From UBA8296 sp031581145 (GTDB taxonomy: Bacteria; Bacteroidota; Rhodothermia; Balneolales; Balneolaceae), in contig JAVLBP010000002.1 in assembly GCA_031581145.1 (NCBI GenBank), positions 124,001-188,000 of the forward strand: a stretch of 64,000 bases of DNA. Reading direction: 5' to 3'. The position numbers and the translations under genes are program-made. This document shows, piece after piece, positions 9,520-18,346 of this stretch. Numbering within the stretch: position 1 is the first letter of the stretch; each line of letters opens with the position of its first letter. The notes below the pieces were generated by a model. It saw only the letters and a list, made by a program, of their open reading frames with translations. It was not told where the DNA came from and made no database searches.

Positions 9520-10082
9520 GACGCATCCTCCAAAAACATTTCTAGACTCGTACCCTGCAATACGTCTGAGCTTTCAAACTGCAAAAACTCTTCAATAAAT
9601 GGGACTGAGATTTCCTCTCCAGAAACATGCTCTATGAGGACTATTGGGTGAGCTGGAGTTTCGTCTTGGCCTAGAATATGACCAAAAAACACCCCATCAT
9701 TATAGACCTCTAGGCCGATGAGGGGTTTGTCATCTTCTTGGTCTAATGCTAGACTCCATTCGTCTGTTGCAGCGACCCACAAAGTCTGCTCTTTTAGAGT
9801 GTCTGCTTGATCTCTACTTTGAATCCGATCCAGTTTGAGAAAGAACAAGGCTCCTTTAGAGTCCGAAGCACTCTTCTGGAGCGTGAGTTTCTCGATCCTG
9901 TGAGGAACAAATTCCCCTCGACTTGATCGAAGATACCCGGTTAAACCTGTTACTAAGTGTTGCTCAGCACCAGGTTTTGCGAAAAAACGACATTCACCAT
10001 GCAGTGAATGGCTTTTTCCAAAGTGTCCCACTTCAAGATAGGGGGGTGTATCTCCTCCCGGCTTTCGTGGGCTTTTCGTCAT
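9516..10082 (-). CDS. rimM: 16S rRNA processing protein RimM
   Basis: A maturation factor for the 30S head domain that binds S19. The N-terminal RimM barrel (LEVGHFGKSHSLHGECRF) and the C-terminal PRC-barrel (LIGLEVYNDGVFFGHI) are both present; 188 aa is usual. The ATG at 10082 overlaps the 3' end of rpsP by four bases. The family signature G-HG is recognisable (GKSHSLHGE), but conservation is moderate, as is common for RimM. Confidence 0.93.
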   Translation of the reverse strand: MTKSPRKPGGDTPPYLEVGHFGKSHSLHGECRFFAKPGAEQHLVTGLTGYLRSSRGEFVPHRIEKLTLQKSASDSKGALFFLKLDRIQSRDQADTLKEQTLWVAATDEWSLALDQEDDKPLIGLEVYNDGVFFGHILGQDETPAHPIVLIEHVSGEEISVPFIEEFLQFESSDVLQGTSLEMFLEDAS

Positions 10083-10786
10083 GCCTCAGGCGCGTCTTTT
10101 TTAGACTCCTCCTCAGCAGGTGCATCTTCAGACTTCGGTTCCTCGGCGGGTGTTTCCTTTGCCGGTACTTCCTCAGCAGGTGTATCTTCAGACTTCGCCT
10201 CCTCAGAGGATGACCCCTTTTCAGCTTCTTCTGTTGTAGCTTCTGCTTCAGCAGTCTCGACAGCTGCCTCTTCTTCCGAAGCCTTGGCATCACTATCAAG
10301 GTCAGCGGTCGCCTCAACGGGTGCGTCACCTTCGTCTTTCTTTGGCGCTTCAGCTGCTTCTTTTGCCTCTTTTGCTTTTTTCACGAGCTTATCCTTAAAG
10401 GTCTTTTCTTCATCCTCAAGGATTTTCGCAAGCTGCTCTTTACGTGTCATCACCTCAGCTCTACGCTCATCACGCCCTTTCTTCCACTCAGCAAGGGCAG
10501 CTTCGATTTCTTCCTCGGTTTTCCCCCAGCGTTGAAGGTGTCTTTTTAAAAGGATTCCTTCTCCCTTCAAAAGATTTCGGACTTTATCGGTAGGTTGAGC
10601 ACCCACGTCAAGCCAGTGCATAGCACGGGACTCATCGATGATGACATGTTTGTTCTCACTAACATTATCATATCGACCGATTTGTTCAATAATTCGACCA
10701 TCACGAGGCGAGCGGTTGTCCGCAACGACGATATGATAGTATGGACGTCTTTTTCGTCCTTTTCGTTGTAATCGAAGCTTAATCAA
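10079..10786 (-). CDS. rpsP: 30S ribosomal protein S16 with long acidic tail
   Basis: Residues 1 to about 85 are a standard S16 (MIKLRLQRKGRKRRPYYHIV, then SPRDGRIIEQIGRYD). Residues about 85-125 add a charged helical stretch, and the remaining roughly 110 residues are Ala/Glu/Pro-rich repeats such as PAEEVPAKETPAEE. Canonical S16 is 80-90 aa, so this 235-aa form carries a large C-terminal extension; extended S16 proteins are known in Bacteroidota. The tail is encoded by 15-base tandem units (see the repeat at 10110-10214). It heads the operon rpsP-rimM-trmD-rplS-adk, 41 bases after ffh, so ffh may be cotranscribed. Confidence 0.95.
   Translation of the reverse strand: MIKLRLQRKGRKRRPYYHIVVADNRSPRDGRIIEQIGRYDNVSENKHVIIDESRAMHWLDVGAQPTDKVRNLLKGEGILLKRHLQRWGKTEEEIEAALAEWKKGRDERRAEVMTRKEQLAKILEDEEKTFKDKLVKKAKEAKEAAEAPKKDEGDAPVEATADLDSDAKASEEEAAVETAEAEATTEEAEKGSSSEEAKSEDTPAEEVPAKETPAEEPKSEDAPAEEESKKDAPEA
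10110..10214. repeat. 15-base tandem repeat array in the rpsP tail
   Basis: Seven consecutive 15-base units can be laid out at 10110, 10125, 10140, 10155, 10170, 10185 and 10200. Units 1 and 5 (TCCTCAGCAGGTGCA versus TCCTCAGCAGGTGTA) differ at one base, and units 2 and 6 (TCTTCAGACTTCGGT versus TCTTCAGACTTCGCC) at two. This suggests a 30-base or larger block was also duplicated. They encode five-residue Pro/Ala/Glu-type repeats of the S16 extension. Confidence 0.85.
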
Positions 10787-10827
10787 AAGTTGACTCCTTT
10801 ACGTTTATTTAAGGTTATGTGGTTGGT

Positions 10828-12219
10828 TTACTGAAACATATTTGGAAGTCCCTGCTTTCCCATTCCTGGAAGTCCCGGCATTCCTGGAACCCCACGCCCC
10901 ATGCCGCCAGGCTTGTTCCCAGACTTATTCCCAGACTTATTCATAGACTTCATCATTTTCTTCATCTGCTCAAATTGTTTTACAAGATCGTTCACGTCTT
11001 TTACACTATTTCCTGATCCATAAGCGATGCGCTTACGTCTGCCTGCGTTCAACAAATCTGGATTTGCACGCTCTGCAAACGTCATCGACTGGATAATGGA
11101 CTCTGTTTTTTTGAATGCGGAGTCGTCAATCTCTTGACCTGCGAGGGCCTTTCCAGCACCTGGGATCATGCCGACCAACTCATTCAAATTTCCCATCTTT
11201 TTGATTTTCTGGATCTGGTCTAAGAAGTCATTGAGGTCGAAACTATCCGACTTAATTTTTTTGGAGAGGGCACGCGCTTGCTTCTCATCATATTGTTGTT
11301 GAGCTCTTTCCACAAAAGAGACCACATCGCCCATACCCAAGATCCGCTTGGCCAGTCTATCTGGAAAAAATGGTGTAAGGGCATCGAGTTTCTCACCATC
11401 ACTCAAAAAGAGGATCGGTTTATTGACAACTGTACGGATGGATAACGCCGCACCCCCACGTGTGTCACCATCCATTTTGGTCATGACCACACCATCAAAA
11501 TCGAGGGTATCATGAAACTGTTTGGCGGTGTTGACCGCATCCTGCCCCGTCATCGAATCAACGACAAACAAGGTCTGTGATGCATTAACCTGTCGATGAA
11601 TATCAGACACCTCCTCCATCAAGGCGTTATCAACATGCATACGTCCAGCTGTATCGATAATAACTGTATCGTATCCCAGCGACTTAGCCACTTCCACCCC
11701 TTCTTTCGATGCACGACGGGCATCCTGAACATCTACAGAGTGAACAGGCACATCAATTTGGCTTGCCAGGGTTTTTAATTGATCCACTGCAGCAGGTCGG
11801 TATACATCGGCTGCCACCAAAAGGGGTTTACGACCTTTTTCATTCTTCAGGTGTCGTGCCAGTTTACCAGAAAAGGTCGTCTTACCTGACCCTTGAAGTC
11901 CAGCCACGAGAATCACGACAGGGGCCTTGCCCGATAGATCTAGCTCTTTGTGTTCCTCACCGAGCGTGAAGACAAGCTCGTCATAAACGATTTTAGTAAA
12001 CTGCTGCCCAGGGTTAACACTTGTAAGGACGTCCTGTCCTAGCGCCTTCTCCTGAACATTTTGAGTAAAAGACTTTGCGACATCAAAATTGACGTCGGCA
12101 TCGAGAAGGGCTCGACGAATTTCACGGACCGTCTCGGCTACATTGAGCTCATTAATACGACCTTCGCCTTTCAGCGACTGCAGAGCACGGTCTAATTTGG
12201 AGGATAAATCTTCAAACAT
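10828..12219 (-). CDS. ffh: Signal recognition particle GTPase Ffh
   Basis: This is the SRP54 homologue that binds signal peptides and 4.5S RNA. The NG domain has P-loop GLQGSGKTT at residues 107-115, DTAGR, and TKMDGDTRGGAAL; the M domain follows (GMIPGAG, then a GRRKRIAYGSG RNA-binding segment). The C terminus is Met/Gly-rich (MGRGVPGMPGLPGMGKQGLP). An in-frame start exists at 12294, but the ATG at 12219 (MFEDLSSKLDRALQSLKGEG) gives the normal N terminus and 463 aa. The tail also contains a 12-base tandem repeat, at 10912-10947, encoding NKSG units. Confidence 0.95.
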   Translation of the reverse strand: MFEDLSSKLDRALQSLKGEGRINELNVAETVREIRRALLDADVNFDVAKSFTQNVQEKALGQDVLTSVNPGQQFTKIVYDELVFTLGEEHKELDLSGKAPVVILVAGLQGSGKTTFSGKLARHLKNEKGRKPLLVAADVYRPAAVDQLKTLASQIDVPVHSVDVQDARRASKEGVEVAKSLGYDTVIIDTAGRMHVDNALMEEVSDIHRQVNASQTLFVVDSMTGQDAVNTAKQFHDTLDFDGVVMTKMDGDTRGGAALSIRTVVNKPILFLSDGEKLDALTPFFPDRLAKRILGMGDVVSFVERAQQQYDEKQARALSKKIKSDSFDLNDFLDQIQKIKKMGNLNELVGMIPGAGKALAGQEIDDSAFKKTESIIQSMTFAERANPDLLNAGRRKRIAYGSGNSVKDVNDLVKQFEQMKKMMKSMNKSGNKSGNKPGGMGRGVPGMPGLPGMGKQGLPNMFQ

Positions 12220-12427
12220 AGCTTTATACGCACGAATGCGCCCCTTGGATTTAGCGATTTCAGCGATAACGTCGGTGTTAGCGCATCCTCGCAAAAAGCA
12301 AAGTTTTAAAAGGTAAGGTAGATTATGGGGATAAAAAAATGATTTATCGTTACCACCTTACTGTTTGGTGCGGTATTTTGACAAATAGACGAAGGGCATT
12401 AAACAGAATAATGTAAACAGAGATACG

Positions 12428-13282
12428 ATGGCTGAGGGAATACTGAAAGGAAAAAAGGGAATCATCTTTGGAGCACTCGATGATCGGTCCATTGCGTGGA
12501 GAGTCGCTCTTGCGGCCCATCGCGAGGGAGCGCAGTGTGTCCTTACTAATGCGCCGATTGCCTTACGCATGGGCACGCTCAACGCATTATCCGAAGAGAT
12601 CAATGCACCGATACTTCCATGTGACGTGACAGATCAGGAGGCGATTGGAGATCTATTTGCTCAAACAAAGGATCACTTTGGCTCTGTTGATTTCATCTTG
12701 CACGCGGTGGGCATGAGCCCAAACGTACGTAAGGGCAAGGCGTATACCGATTTGAATTACACATGGGCTCACCAAACGTTGGACATCTCAGCACTATCCC
12801 TGCACCGCATACTACAACAAGCCACCCAGGACGAGATGCTAAATGAGGGTGCAAGTGTTGTGGCGCTCAGTTATATCGGCGCTCAGCGTATTTTCTCGAA
12901 GTATTCAGACATGAACGACGCCAAAGCGTTGCTAGAAAGTATTGCAAGAAATTTTGGCAGCAGACTGGGACAAAAGGGTATCCGGATAAATACGGTGTCG
13001 CAGGGTCCAACCAAAACCTCTGCAGGAACGGGCATCAAGGGATTTGATGGAATGTTTACGTTTGCCGACAAAATGGCGCCCCTTGGAAATCCAACAGCAG
13101 ATGACTGTGCAGACTATTGTATGACCCTATTCTCTGACTACACCCGAATGGTAACCATGCAAAACCTCTACCACGATGGTGGGTTTGTGACATCGGGAAT
13201 ATCCGAAGAGCTCGTGGAGGCTCTTGAGAAAGCATTTCACGAGGAGTCTGATGGAGACGAAGCGTCAGGGCAAGGCGGATGA
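12428..13282 (+). CDS. fabI: Enoyl-ACP reductase (NADH), FabI type
   Basis: This enzyme performs the last reduction step of each fatty-acid elongation cycle. The Rossmann start KGIIFGALDDRSIAWRVA, the HAVGMSPN loop and the active-site pair Tyr159-X6-Lys166 (YSDMNDAK) match FabI, as does GPTKTSAGTGIKGFDGM, the substrate-loop region. At 284 aa it has normal length. Its stop overlaps ruvC by four bases, and ruvC overlaps ruvA, so the three form one operon. The 208 bases between ffh and fabI must contain divergent promoters. Confidence 0.95.
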   Translation: MAEGILKGKKGIIFGALDDRSIAWRVALAAHREGAQCVLTNAPIALRMGTLNALSEEINAPILPCDVTDQEAIGDLFAQTKDHFGSVDFILHAVGMSPNVRKGKAYTDLNYTWAHQTLDISALSLHRILQQATQDEMLNEGASVVALSYIGAQRIFSKYSDMNDAKALLESIARNFGSRLGQKGIRINTVSQGPTKTSAGTGIKGFDGMFTFADKMAPLGNPTADDCADYCMTLFSDYTRMVTMQNLYHDGGFVTSGISEELVEALEKAFHEESDGDEASGQGG

Positions 13283-13848
13283 TCGTGCTCGGCATCGATC
13301 CAGGGTCAAGAAGAGCCGGTATCGCGGTGATTGAGCAAACATCACCAGGTAGCCCCTTGACGATGCTTATGGCTGAGACCTTACGATTAGAATCTCTGGA
13401 TCACCACACAGCACGACTGCTTTTAATACACGACTCTGTGGAGGAGGCCATCCGACTTCACAAACCAAACCTCATGACGATTGAAACCCCGGTTTATGGC
13501 CTTGATCCTTTGGCCATGTTAAAACTCGGTCGAGCCCAAGCAAGCGCGATACTTGCGGCAACGCGACATGACCTTGAGGTCAGAGAAATGTACCCAAAAT
13601 CAGTCAAGAAGGCGATCACAGGCAATGGTAATGCCTCCAAAGAGCAGGTTGCTGGCATGGTACAGACCTATCTCCCAGGGCAAGAGCTGCCAACATCAAA
13701 AGATGCCACAGACGCTATGGCGATCGCCCTTTGTGGTATTTTTCAGGGTGAGTCCATGGTGCAAGGTGCCGCGAGCCAATCGACTCGCACCAAAGGGAAT
13801 TGGTCTGAGTTTGTGAAAGACAACCCAAGTCGCGTGAGGCCATCATGA
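13279..13848 (+). CDS. ruvC: Holliday junction endonuclease RuvC
   Basis: Resolves Holliday junctions after RuvAB branch migration. The RNase H-like fold is marked by IVLGIDPGSRRAGIAVIE with catalytic Asp7, ETPVYG with the second acidic residue, and the C-terminal KDATDAMAIALC carrying the last Asp pair. At 189 aa it has normal length. It overlaps fabI upstream and ruvA downstream by four bases each (ATGA-type coupling). Confidence 0.95.
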   Translation: MIVLGIDPGSRRAGIAVIEQTSPGSPLTMLMAETLRLESLDHHTARLLLIHDSVEEAIRLHKPNLMTIETPVYGLDPLAMLKLGRAQASAILAATRHDLEVREMYPKSVKKAITGNGNASKEQVAGMVQTYLPGQELPTSKDATDAMAIALCGIFQGESMVQGAASQSTRTKGNWSEFVKDNPSRVRPS

Positions 13849-14438
13849 TCGTATCATTATCGGGCAAAATCCTTGAGCTTGGCGAGGCTTTGGTAATCAT
13901 AGATGTTGGAGGGGTTGGCTATGGGGTTGAGGCATCCAAAACAACGCTGCAGCAACTCCCGTCCGTGGGGTCTGATATTTCCTTACAGGTATACCATCAC
14001 ATCACGGACAATGATCAACGACTGTTTGGATTTGTAGAACCCTTAGAAAAACGCCTCTTTGAGAAATTGATTACCGTGAAAGGGATTGGGCCAAAAGGTG
14101 CATTAACCATTTTGTCTGGACATCCATACCCAGACTTATTGGAGATCATCGTTTCGGGGCAAACAGCTCGCCTCTCTTCTGTTCCTGGGATTGGTGCAAA
14201 AACCGCCGAACGGATTGTACTCGAGCTTAGAGACAAGCTTGGCCAAGTTGAGATCCCACATGCTGATGGGGCTACAGTTGCAGGGTCTCCAAACGATGAG
14301 GTTCTCTCGGCACTCGAAGCCTTGGGATATCCAAAAAAGAAGGTTGCTGGGGCCTTACAAGAGCTCGCTGGCTCTGAAAATCCACCCACAGAAACCTCCA
14401 ATTGGATAAAACAGGCACTGGTGATTTTGAATCGATAA
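13845..14438 (+). CDS. ruvA: Holliday junction DNA-binding protein RuvA
   Basis: The tetrameric junction-binding partner of RuvB. MIVSLSGKILELGEALVIID is the N-terminal OB fold, LITVKGIGPKGAL and SSVPGIGAKTAERIVLELRDK are the two helix-hairpin-helix motifs, and the C-terminal RuvB-binding domain is EVLSALEALGYPKKKV. At 197 aa it has normal length. It ends the fabI-ruvC-ruvA operon. Confidence 0.96.
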   Translation: MIVSLSGKILELGEALVIIDVGGVGYGVEASKTTLQQLPSVGSDISLQVYHHITDNDQRLFGFVEPLEKRLFEKLITVKGIGPKGALTILSGHPYPDLLEIIVSGQTARLSSVPGIGAKTAERIVLELRDKLGQVEIPHADGATVAGSPNDEVLSALEALGYPKKKVAGALQELAGSENPPTETSNWIKQALVILNR

Positions 14439-14586
14439 GTTTTGTAAATTCATGCCTATCTGATGGTTAAAGGGGCTGATTTGAGGAGATGTGGCATGCG
14501 AGTCCGCAACATCATTAAATCTGTCACACGAATTCATCAAGCTGAGGGCGCGACACAAAACACTTACCATAAATCAGAGGGGAACC

Positions 14587-15261
14587 GTGGCAAAAAAGAG
14601 CATTCTAGTTGTAGATGATGAGCATGATCTACTTGATCTGCTGGAATACAACCTTAAACAGGAAGGGTTCAAAGTTTATCTAGCAGATAATGGTGAAAAG
14701 GGGATTAAGCTTGCCCAAAAACACCAGCCTGACCTTGTTCTCCTGGACGTAATGATGCCTGAAATGAGTGGATTTGAGGTATGTGAGGTGTTGCGCCAAG
14801 ACGTCGACATTAAGAGGCTACCCATTATCTTTTTGACAGCCAAGGATGATGAAGCCTCAGAGGTGGAAGGGCTAACGATTGGCGCGGATGATTACATTAC
14901 CAAACCAATTAGCACCGTGAAGCTTGTCACCCGCATGAAAGCCCTCTTGCGACGCTACGAAGAGACCGAAGAAGTTGAAGATCAACTTAGGGCGTATGAC
15001 TTGGTCATTGACCGAGATCGATATGTCGTGGCCCGTGGTGCAGAAGAGTTTCAGCTTCCACGCAAGGAATTCGAGCTTCTATACTTTTTAATGAGTCGAC
15101 AGGGCAAGGTGTTGGATCGCCAAACCTTATTAAATAAGGTATGGGGTGACAATATTTATGTTGTCGACCGAACGGTCGATGTCCATATCCGAAAAATCCG
15201 AGAAAAACTTGGTGAAGGATATATTGAGACGATCAAAGGGGTGGGCTACCGCTTTCGTTAA
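14587..15261 (+). CDS. OmpR/PhoB-family response regulator
   Basis: Receiver domain with the acidic pair in ILVVDDEHD, phospho-acceptor Asp54 in LVLLDVMMPEMSG, and Lys in ITKPIS, followed by a winged-helix DNA-binding domain (LPRKEFELLYFLMSRQGKVL, RTVDVHIRKIREKLGE, KGVGYRFR). The frame is open upstream to 14491, but the GTG at 14587 follows a GAGGGG-like ribosome site and gives the family-typical N terminus VAKKSILVVDD, 224 aa. It overlaps the kinase by one base (TAATG). It most resembles PhoB, but no pst or phoU gene is adjacent, so the stimulus is uncertain. Confidence 0.92.
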   Translation: MAKKSILVVDDEHDLLDLLEYNLKQEGFKVYLADNGEKGIKLAQKHQPDLVLLDVMMPEMSGFEVCEVLRQDVDIKRLPIIFLTAKDDEASEVEGLTIGADDYITKPISTVKLVTRMKALLRRYEETEEVEDQLRAYDLVIDRDRYVVARGAEEFQLPRKEFELLYFLMSRQGKVLDRQTLLNKVWGDNIYVVDRTVDVHIRKIREKLGEGYIETIKGVGYRFR

Positions 15262-16358
15262 TGAGTTTTCAATCGTTACGGCGAGCTTTTTCTAGAGCAG
15301 CGTTTAGACTCTCTTTGCCATTAGCTGGGATTGTGGCGGTGCTGGTAGGCATCCTTTTGGGGCTATTATCTGAGATCCCTTGGTATTGGACAATTGCGGT
15401 TTCTTCCGCCTCAGGAATCTTCATGATGGTGTGTAGCTACGCCATGATTCATTTGTATCACTTTGACCGTCTTCGGCAACTCCACACGATTCTTCGAAAT
15501 ATTACCAAAAAGGATTTTGGGGAGTATAATACGCGCCAAATCCATCGAGATGAGCTTGATAGTCTGCTCATGCAAGCCATGCGAGCAAGCGAGACGATGG
15601 AACGGGAAATCGCCCGGCTCAATCGGATTGAAAATTATCGCAAAGAATTTATCGGTGATATGTCTCATGAGCTCAAAACCCCCATTTTTGCGATTCAAGG
15701 GTTTGTGGAGACGTTGTTGAACGGGGCGATGAATGACGCAAAGGTGAATAAGCAATTTTTGAGTAGAACCATGAAAAACGTGGACCGACTCATTGTGTTG
15801 ATTCAGGATCTCATGGAGATTTCAAAGCTCGAAACGGGTGAAATGCGAGCCAATATGGAGGATTTTTACCTCAAAGAGTGCTTGATGGATGTTGTGGATG
15901 AGCTACAAGTGAGGGCTCAAAAGGAGGGTGTGGAGATTCACGTGCAAGATTTTGACAAACATCTCAAAGTTGTGGCCGATCGTGGGCAAATGCGTCAGGT
16001 GTTTGTGAATTTGATGGAAAATGGAATTAAGTATAATAAACCAGGTGGAAGGGTAGATGTGGGGTTGAAGCCCTTTCCTAAACGGAGTGAAAAAATCCTT
16101 TTATACGTCAAAGACACCGGCATTGGGATCGATCAGGAGGAGTTGAATCGAGTCACAGAGCGTTTTTATCGAATAGACAAATCGAGGTCTCGCGATAAAG
16201 GGGGGACGGGCCTTGGTCTATCAATCGTCAAGCATATTGTCATGGCCCACGGGGAAAATCTCTATCTTGAGAGTGAACCTGGTCGTGGGTCTACATTTAG
16301 TGTGACTCTTGCTCGCCCTTCCGGAGTGGTGTTAACGCCACAAATGGCAGAGGCGTAA
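15261..16358 (+). CDS. Membrane sensor histidine kinase (PhoR/WalK-like)
   Basis: Two closely spaced hydrophobic segments near residues 15-37 and 42-65 anchor the protein with almost no periplasmic loop, so it may sense within the membrane or cytoplasm. A linker is followed by HisKA with His136 in SHELKTPIFAIQ. The ATPase domain has an N box (FVNLMENGIKYNKPGG), G1 (DTGIGI) and G2 (GGTGLGLSIVKHIV). At 365 aa it resembles short PhoR proteins. It is translationally coupled to the preceding response regulator, its presumed partner. Confidence 0.92.
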   Translation: MSFQSLRRAFSRAAFRLSLPLAGIVAVLVGILLGLLSEIPWYWTIAVSSASGIFMMVCSYAMIHLYHFDRLRQLHTILRNITKKDFGEYNTRQIHRDELDSLLMQAMRASETMEREIARLNRIENYRKEFIGDMSHELKTPIFAIQGFVETLLNGAMNDAKVNKQFLSRTMKNVDRLIVLIQDLMEISKLETGEMRANMEDFYLKECLMDVVDELQVRAQKEGVEIHVQDFDKHLKVVADRGQMRQVFVNLMENGIKYNKPGGRVDVGLKPFPKRSEKILLYVKDTGIGIDQEELNRVTERFYRIDKSRSRDKGGTGLGLSIVKHIVMAHGENLYLESEPGRGSTFSVTLARPSGVVLTPQMAEA

Positions 16359-16393
16359 ACGCATGTACCGATCACGCCATAACAACGATTAGC

Positions 16394-17515
16394 ATGTCAC
16401 AATCCCCTAGAATTATTGGAGTTCTTATGGCAGGTGGGTCAGGTACTCGTTTCTGGCCCAAAAGTATTGCCAGCAAGCCGAAGCAGTTTTTATCCCTATT
16501 TGGCGATAAAACGATGCTTCAAGATACGGTAGATCGGCTTGATGGCTGGATTCAACGTGAAGATTGGCGGGTTGTCACCAATGCATCATACCGAGCGTTG
16601 GTTCAGAACCAGTTACCCTGGATGACAACGGATCAAATTCTGGGCGAGCCCGTGGCAAAAAACACAGCCCCTTGTATTGCTGCCGCAGCAGCGAGTGTGT
16701 CGTCAGGAATAACGAGTGATGGTGAGGGGTTGGTGGAGGACCCTGTGATGGTTGTGATGCCCTCAGATCATGTGATTCAAGACCCTAGAGCATTCCAATC
16801 GGTGTTGGACCATGCTGTACGAGTAGCGGCAGAAAGTGATGCGCTTGTCACAATAGGCATCACGCCGACGCATCCAGAAACAGGGTATGGATACATCCAA
16901 TTTGAGGCTCCAAACGATTCAGAATCAGGGTCAAGCCCAGCGCAGACAACAGAAATGGGCATTCAAGACTATAATGTGAAAGCATTTCGTGAGAAGCCTG
17001 ATCGACAAACGGCCCAATCATACCTAGAACAAGGGTCCTTTGTTTGGAATAGTGGTCTGTTTGTTTGGCGACTTTCTTCTTTTATGGGTGCTCTCAAGGA
17101 GGCAATGCCGGAGTTGTATAATCAATGTGAATTGCTAGCGTCGAAAGGGTTGACTGAAGAAGCGATTCGTAAATTTTTTGAGGGAGCCGAGTCGATTTCT
17201 ATTGATTATGGGCTCATGGAAAAGGCAAACAATGTCCGAGTGGTTCCTGGTGAGTTTGGCTGGAATGATGTGGGGAGTTGGACAGCAGCGTATGATTTAG
17301 CGACCAAGGATGCCAATGGAAATGCATCGAACACCGAAGCGCTCATTTCTGTGAACGCATCGAATAATTATATTGACGTTGATGATGGGACAGTCGTGGG
17401 GATTGTGGGCGTTGAAGGGATGGCCGTTGTGCAATCCGGAGAGCGCTTATTGGTATGTCCTATCGACCAAGCGCAAGAGGTAAAAAAGGTCGTGGATCAG
17501 CTGAAGAAGCGTTAA
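16394..17515 (+). CDS. manC: Mannose-1-phosphate guanylyltransferase
   Basis: Makes GDP-mannose from GTP and mannose-1-phosphate for surface polysaccharides. The nucleotidyltransferase signature GVLMAGGSGTRFWPKS, then KPKQFLSLFGDKTMLQDT, and the later VMPSDHVI, FREKPD and WNSGLFVWR are typical of ManC. At 373 aa it is the single-domain type without a fused isomerase. It lies 35 bases after the kinase and may be cotranscribed with it. Confidence 0.93.
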   Translation: MSQSPRIIGVLMAGGSGTRFWPKSIASKPKQFLSLFGDKTMLQDTVDRLDGWIQREDWRVVTNASYRALVQNQLPWMTTDQILGEPVAKNTAPCIAAAAASVSSGITSDGEGLVEDPVMVVMPSDHVIQDPRAFQSVLDHAVRVAAESDALVTIGITPTHPETGYGYIQFEAPNDSESGSSPAQTTEMGIQDYNVKAFREKPDRQTAQSYLEQGSFVWNSGLFVWRLSSFMGALKEAMPELYNQCELLASKGLTEEAIRKFFEGAESISIDYGLMEKANNVRVVPGEFGWNDVGSWTAAYDLATKDANGNASNTEALISVNASNNYIDVDDGTVVGIVGVEGMAVVQSGERLLVCPIDQAQEVKKVVDQLKKR

Positions 17516-17544
17516 TCTAGCTGCCAGGCCTCTCTGATATTATT

Positions 17545-17589
17545 ACAGCTGACATCATCACAGCGGGCATCACTACAGCTGACATCATT
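17545..17589. repeat. Three 15-base tandem units downstream of manC
   Basis: Units at 17545 (ACAGCTGACATCATC), 17560 (ACAGCGGGCATCACT) and 17575 (ACAGCTGACATCATT) sit head to tail. Units 1 and 3 differ at one base. The array fills the convergent gap between manC and the metallo-hydrolase gene and runs into the last codons of the latter. Confidence 0.85.
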
Positions 17590-18346
17590 GCACCCAAAGC
17601 ACTTGCTGATCGTGAGCAAGACGTATGTTTTCAGGCAACGAGTCGTGACTTTTTTGGGTATCCACGCTACCATTCATGTGAATAAAATAGGTCTCAGAGA
17701 CATCCAAAGACTCTACAAATTCCACAGCTTGTTCCATTGTAAAATGGCTAGGGTGACTATCACCCCACCGAAGAGCTCCTAGGATCAGTACGTTGGCTCC
17801 TTCTACAAGTGGCCGAGACGTCTCGGGAAGCCCCGAAATATCTGTCAAATAGACTAAATCGTTGATTCGATACCCTAAAATTGGGAGTGAGCCATGAAGA
17901 ATAGGAATGGGGGTAATTGTTGCATCGCCTAGTTCGAACGGCTTCTCAACAACTTTGCATGCCAAGTGCGTCGATCCAGGGTATCTATCTGACCCAAACA
18001 AATAGTCAAATCTGTGCTGAATTGAATGTAGGATGCGCTCTGATGAGAAACATGGGATAGATGAACCGGCATCGTAATTAAAAGAGCGTAAGTCATCAAT
18101 CCCTGTCACATGATCCATGTGCTCATGAGTCACTAGAAGGGCATCGATTGAGGAGAGTCCACTGGCGAGGGTTTGAAGTCTAAATTCTGGACCTGCGTCG
18201 ATAAGAAGAGAGGTCTTTTCTGTCTGCACCCAAAGAGAACATCTCGTTCGCTTGTCACGAGGGTCGGAAGAGATGAACTCCGAGCCAAACCCTCCTGCTA
18301 CGGGCACACCCATGGAGGTTCCTGTTCCAAGAAATGTGACCCTCAT
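17585..18346 (-). CDS. Metallo-beta-lactamase-fold hydrolase, PhnP-like
   Basis: The zinc-binding motif THEHMDHVTGIDDLR is the HxHxDH signature. MRVTFLGTGTSMGVPVAGG at the N terminus and the closing histidine segment (THLACKVVEKPF, ILHGSLPILGYRI, TYFIHMN) match the family of cyclic-phosphate and phosphodiester hydrolases that includes PhnP. At 253 aa it has the usual length. There is no phn operon here, so the substrate is open. It overlaps the following upstream gene by four bases, forming a two-gene operon with the repeat-tailed protein. Confidence 0.85.
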   Translation of the reverse strand: MRVTFLGTGTSMGVPVAGGFGSEFISSDPRDKRTRCSLWVQTEKTSLLIDAGPEFRLQTLASGLSSIDALLVTHEHMDHVTGIDDLRSFNYDAGSSIPCFSSERILHSIQHRFDYLFGSDRYPGSTHLACKVVEKPFELGDATITPIPILHGSLPILGYRINDLVYLTDISGLPETSRPLVEGANVLILGALRWGDSHPSHFTMEQAVEFVESLDVSETYFIHMNGSVDTQKSHDSLPENIRLAHDQQVLWVQ

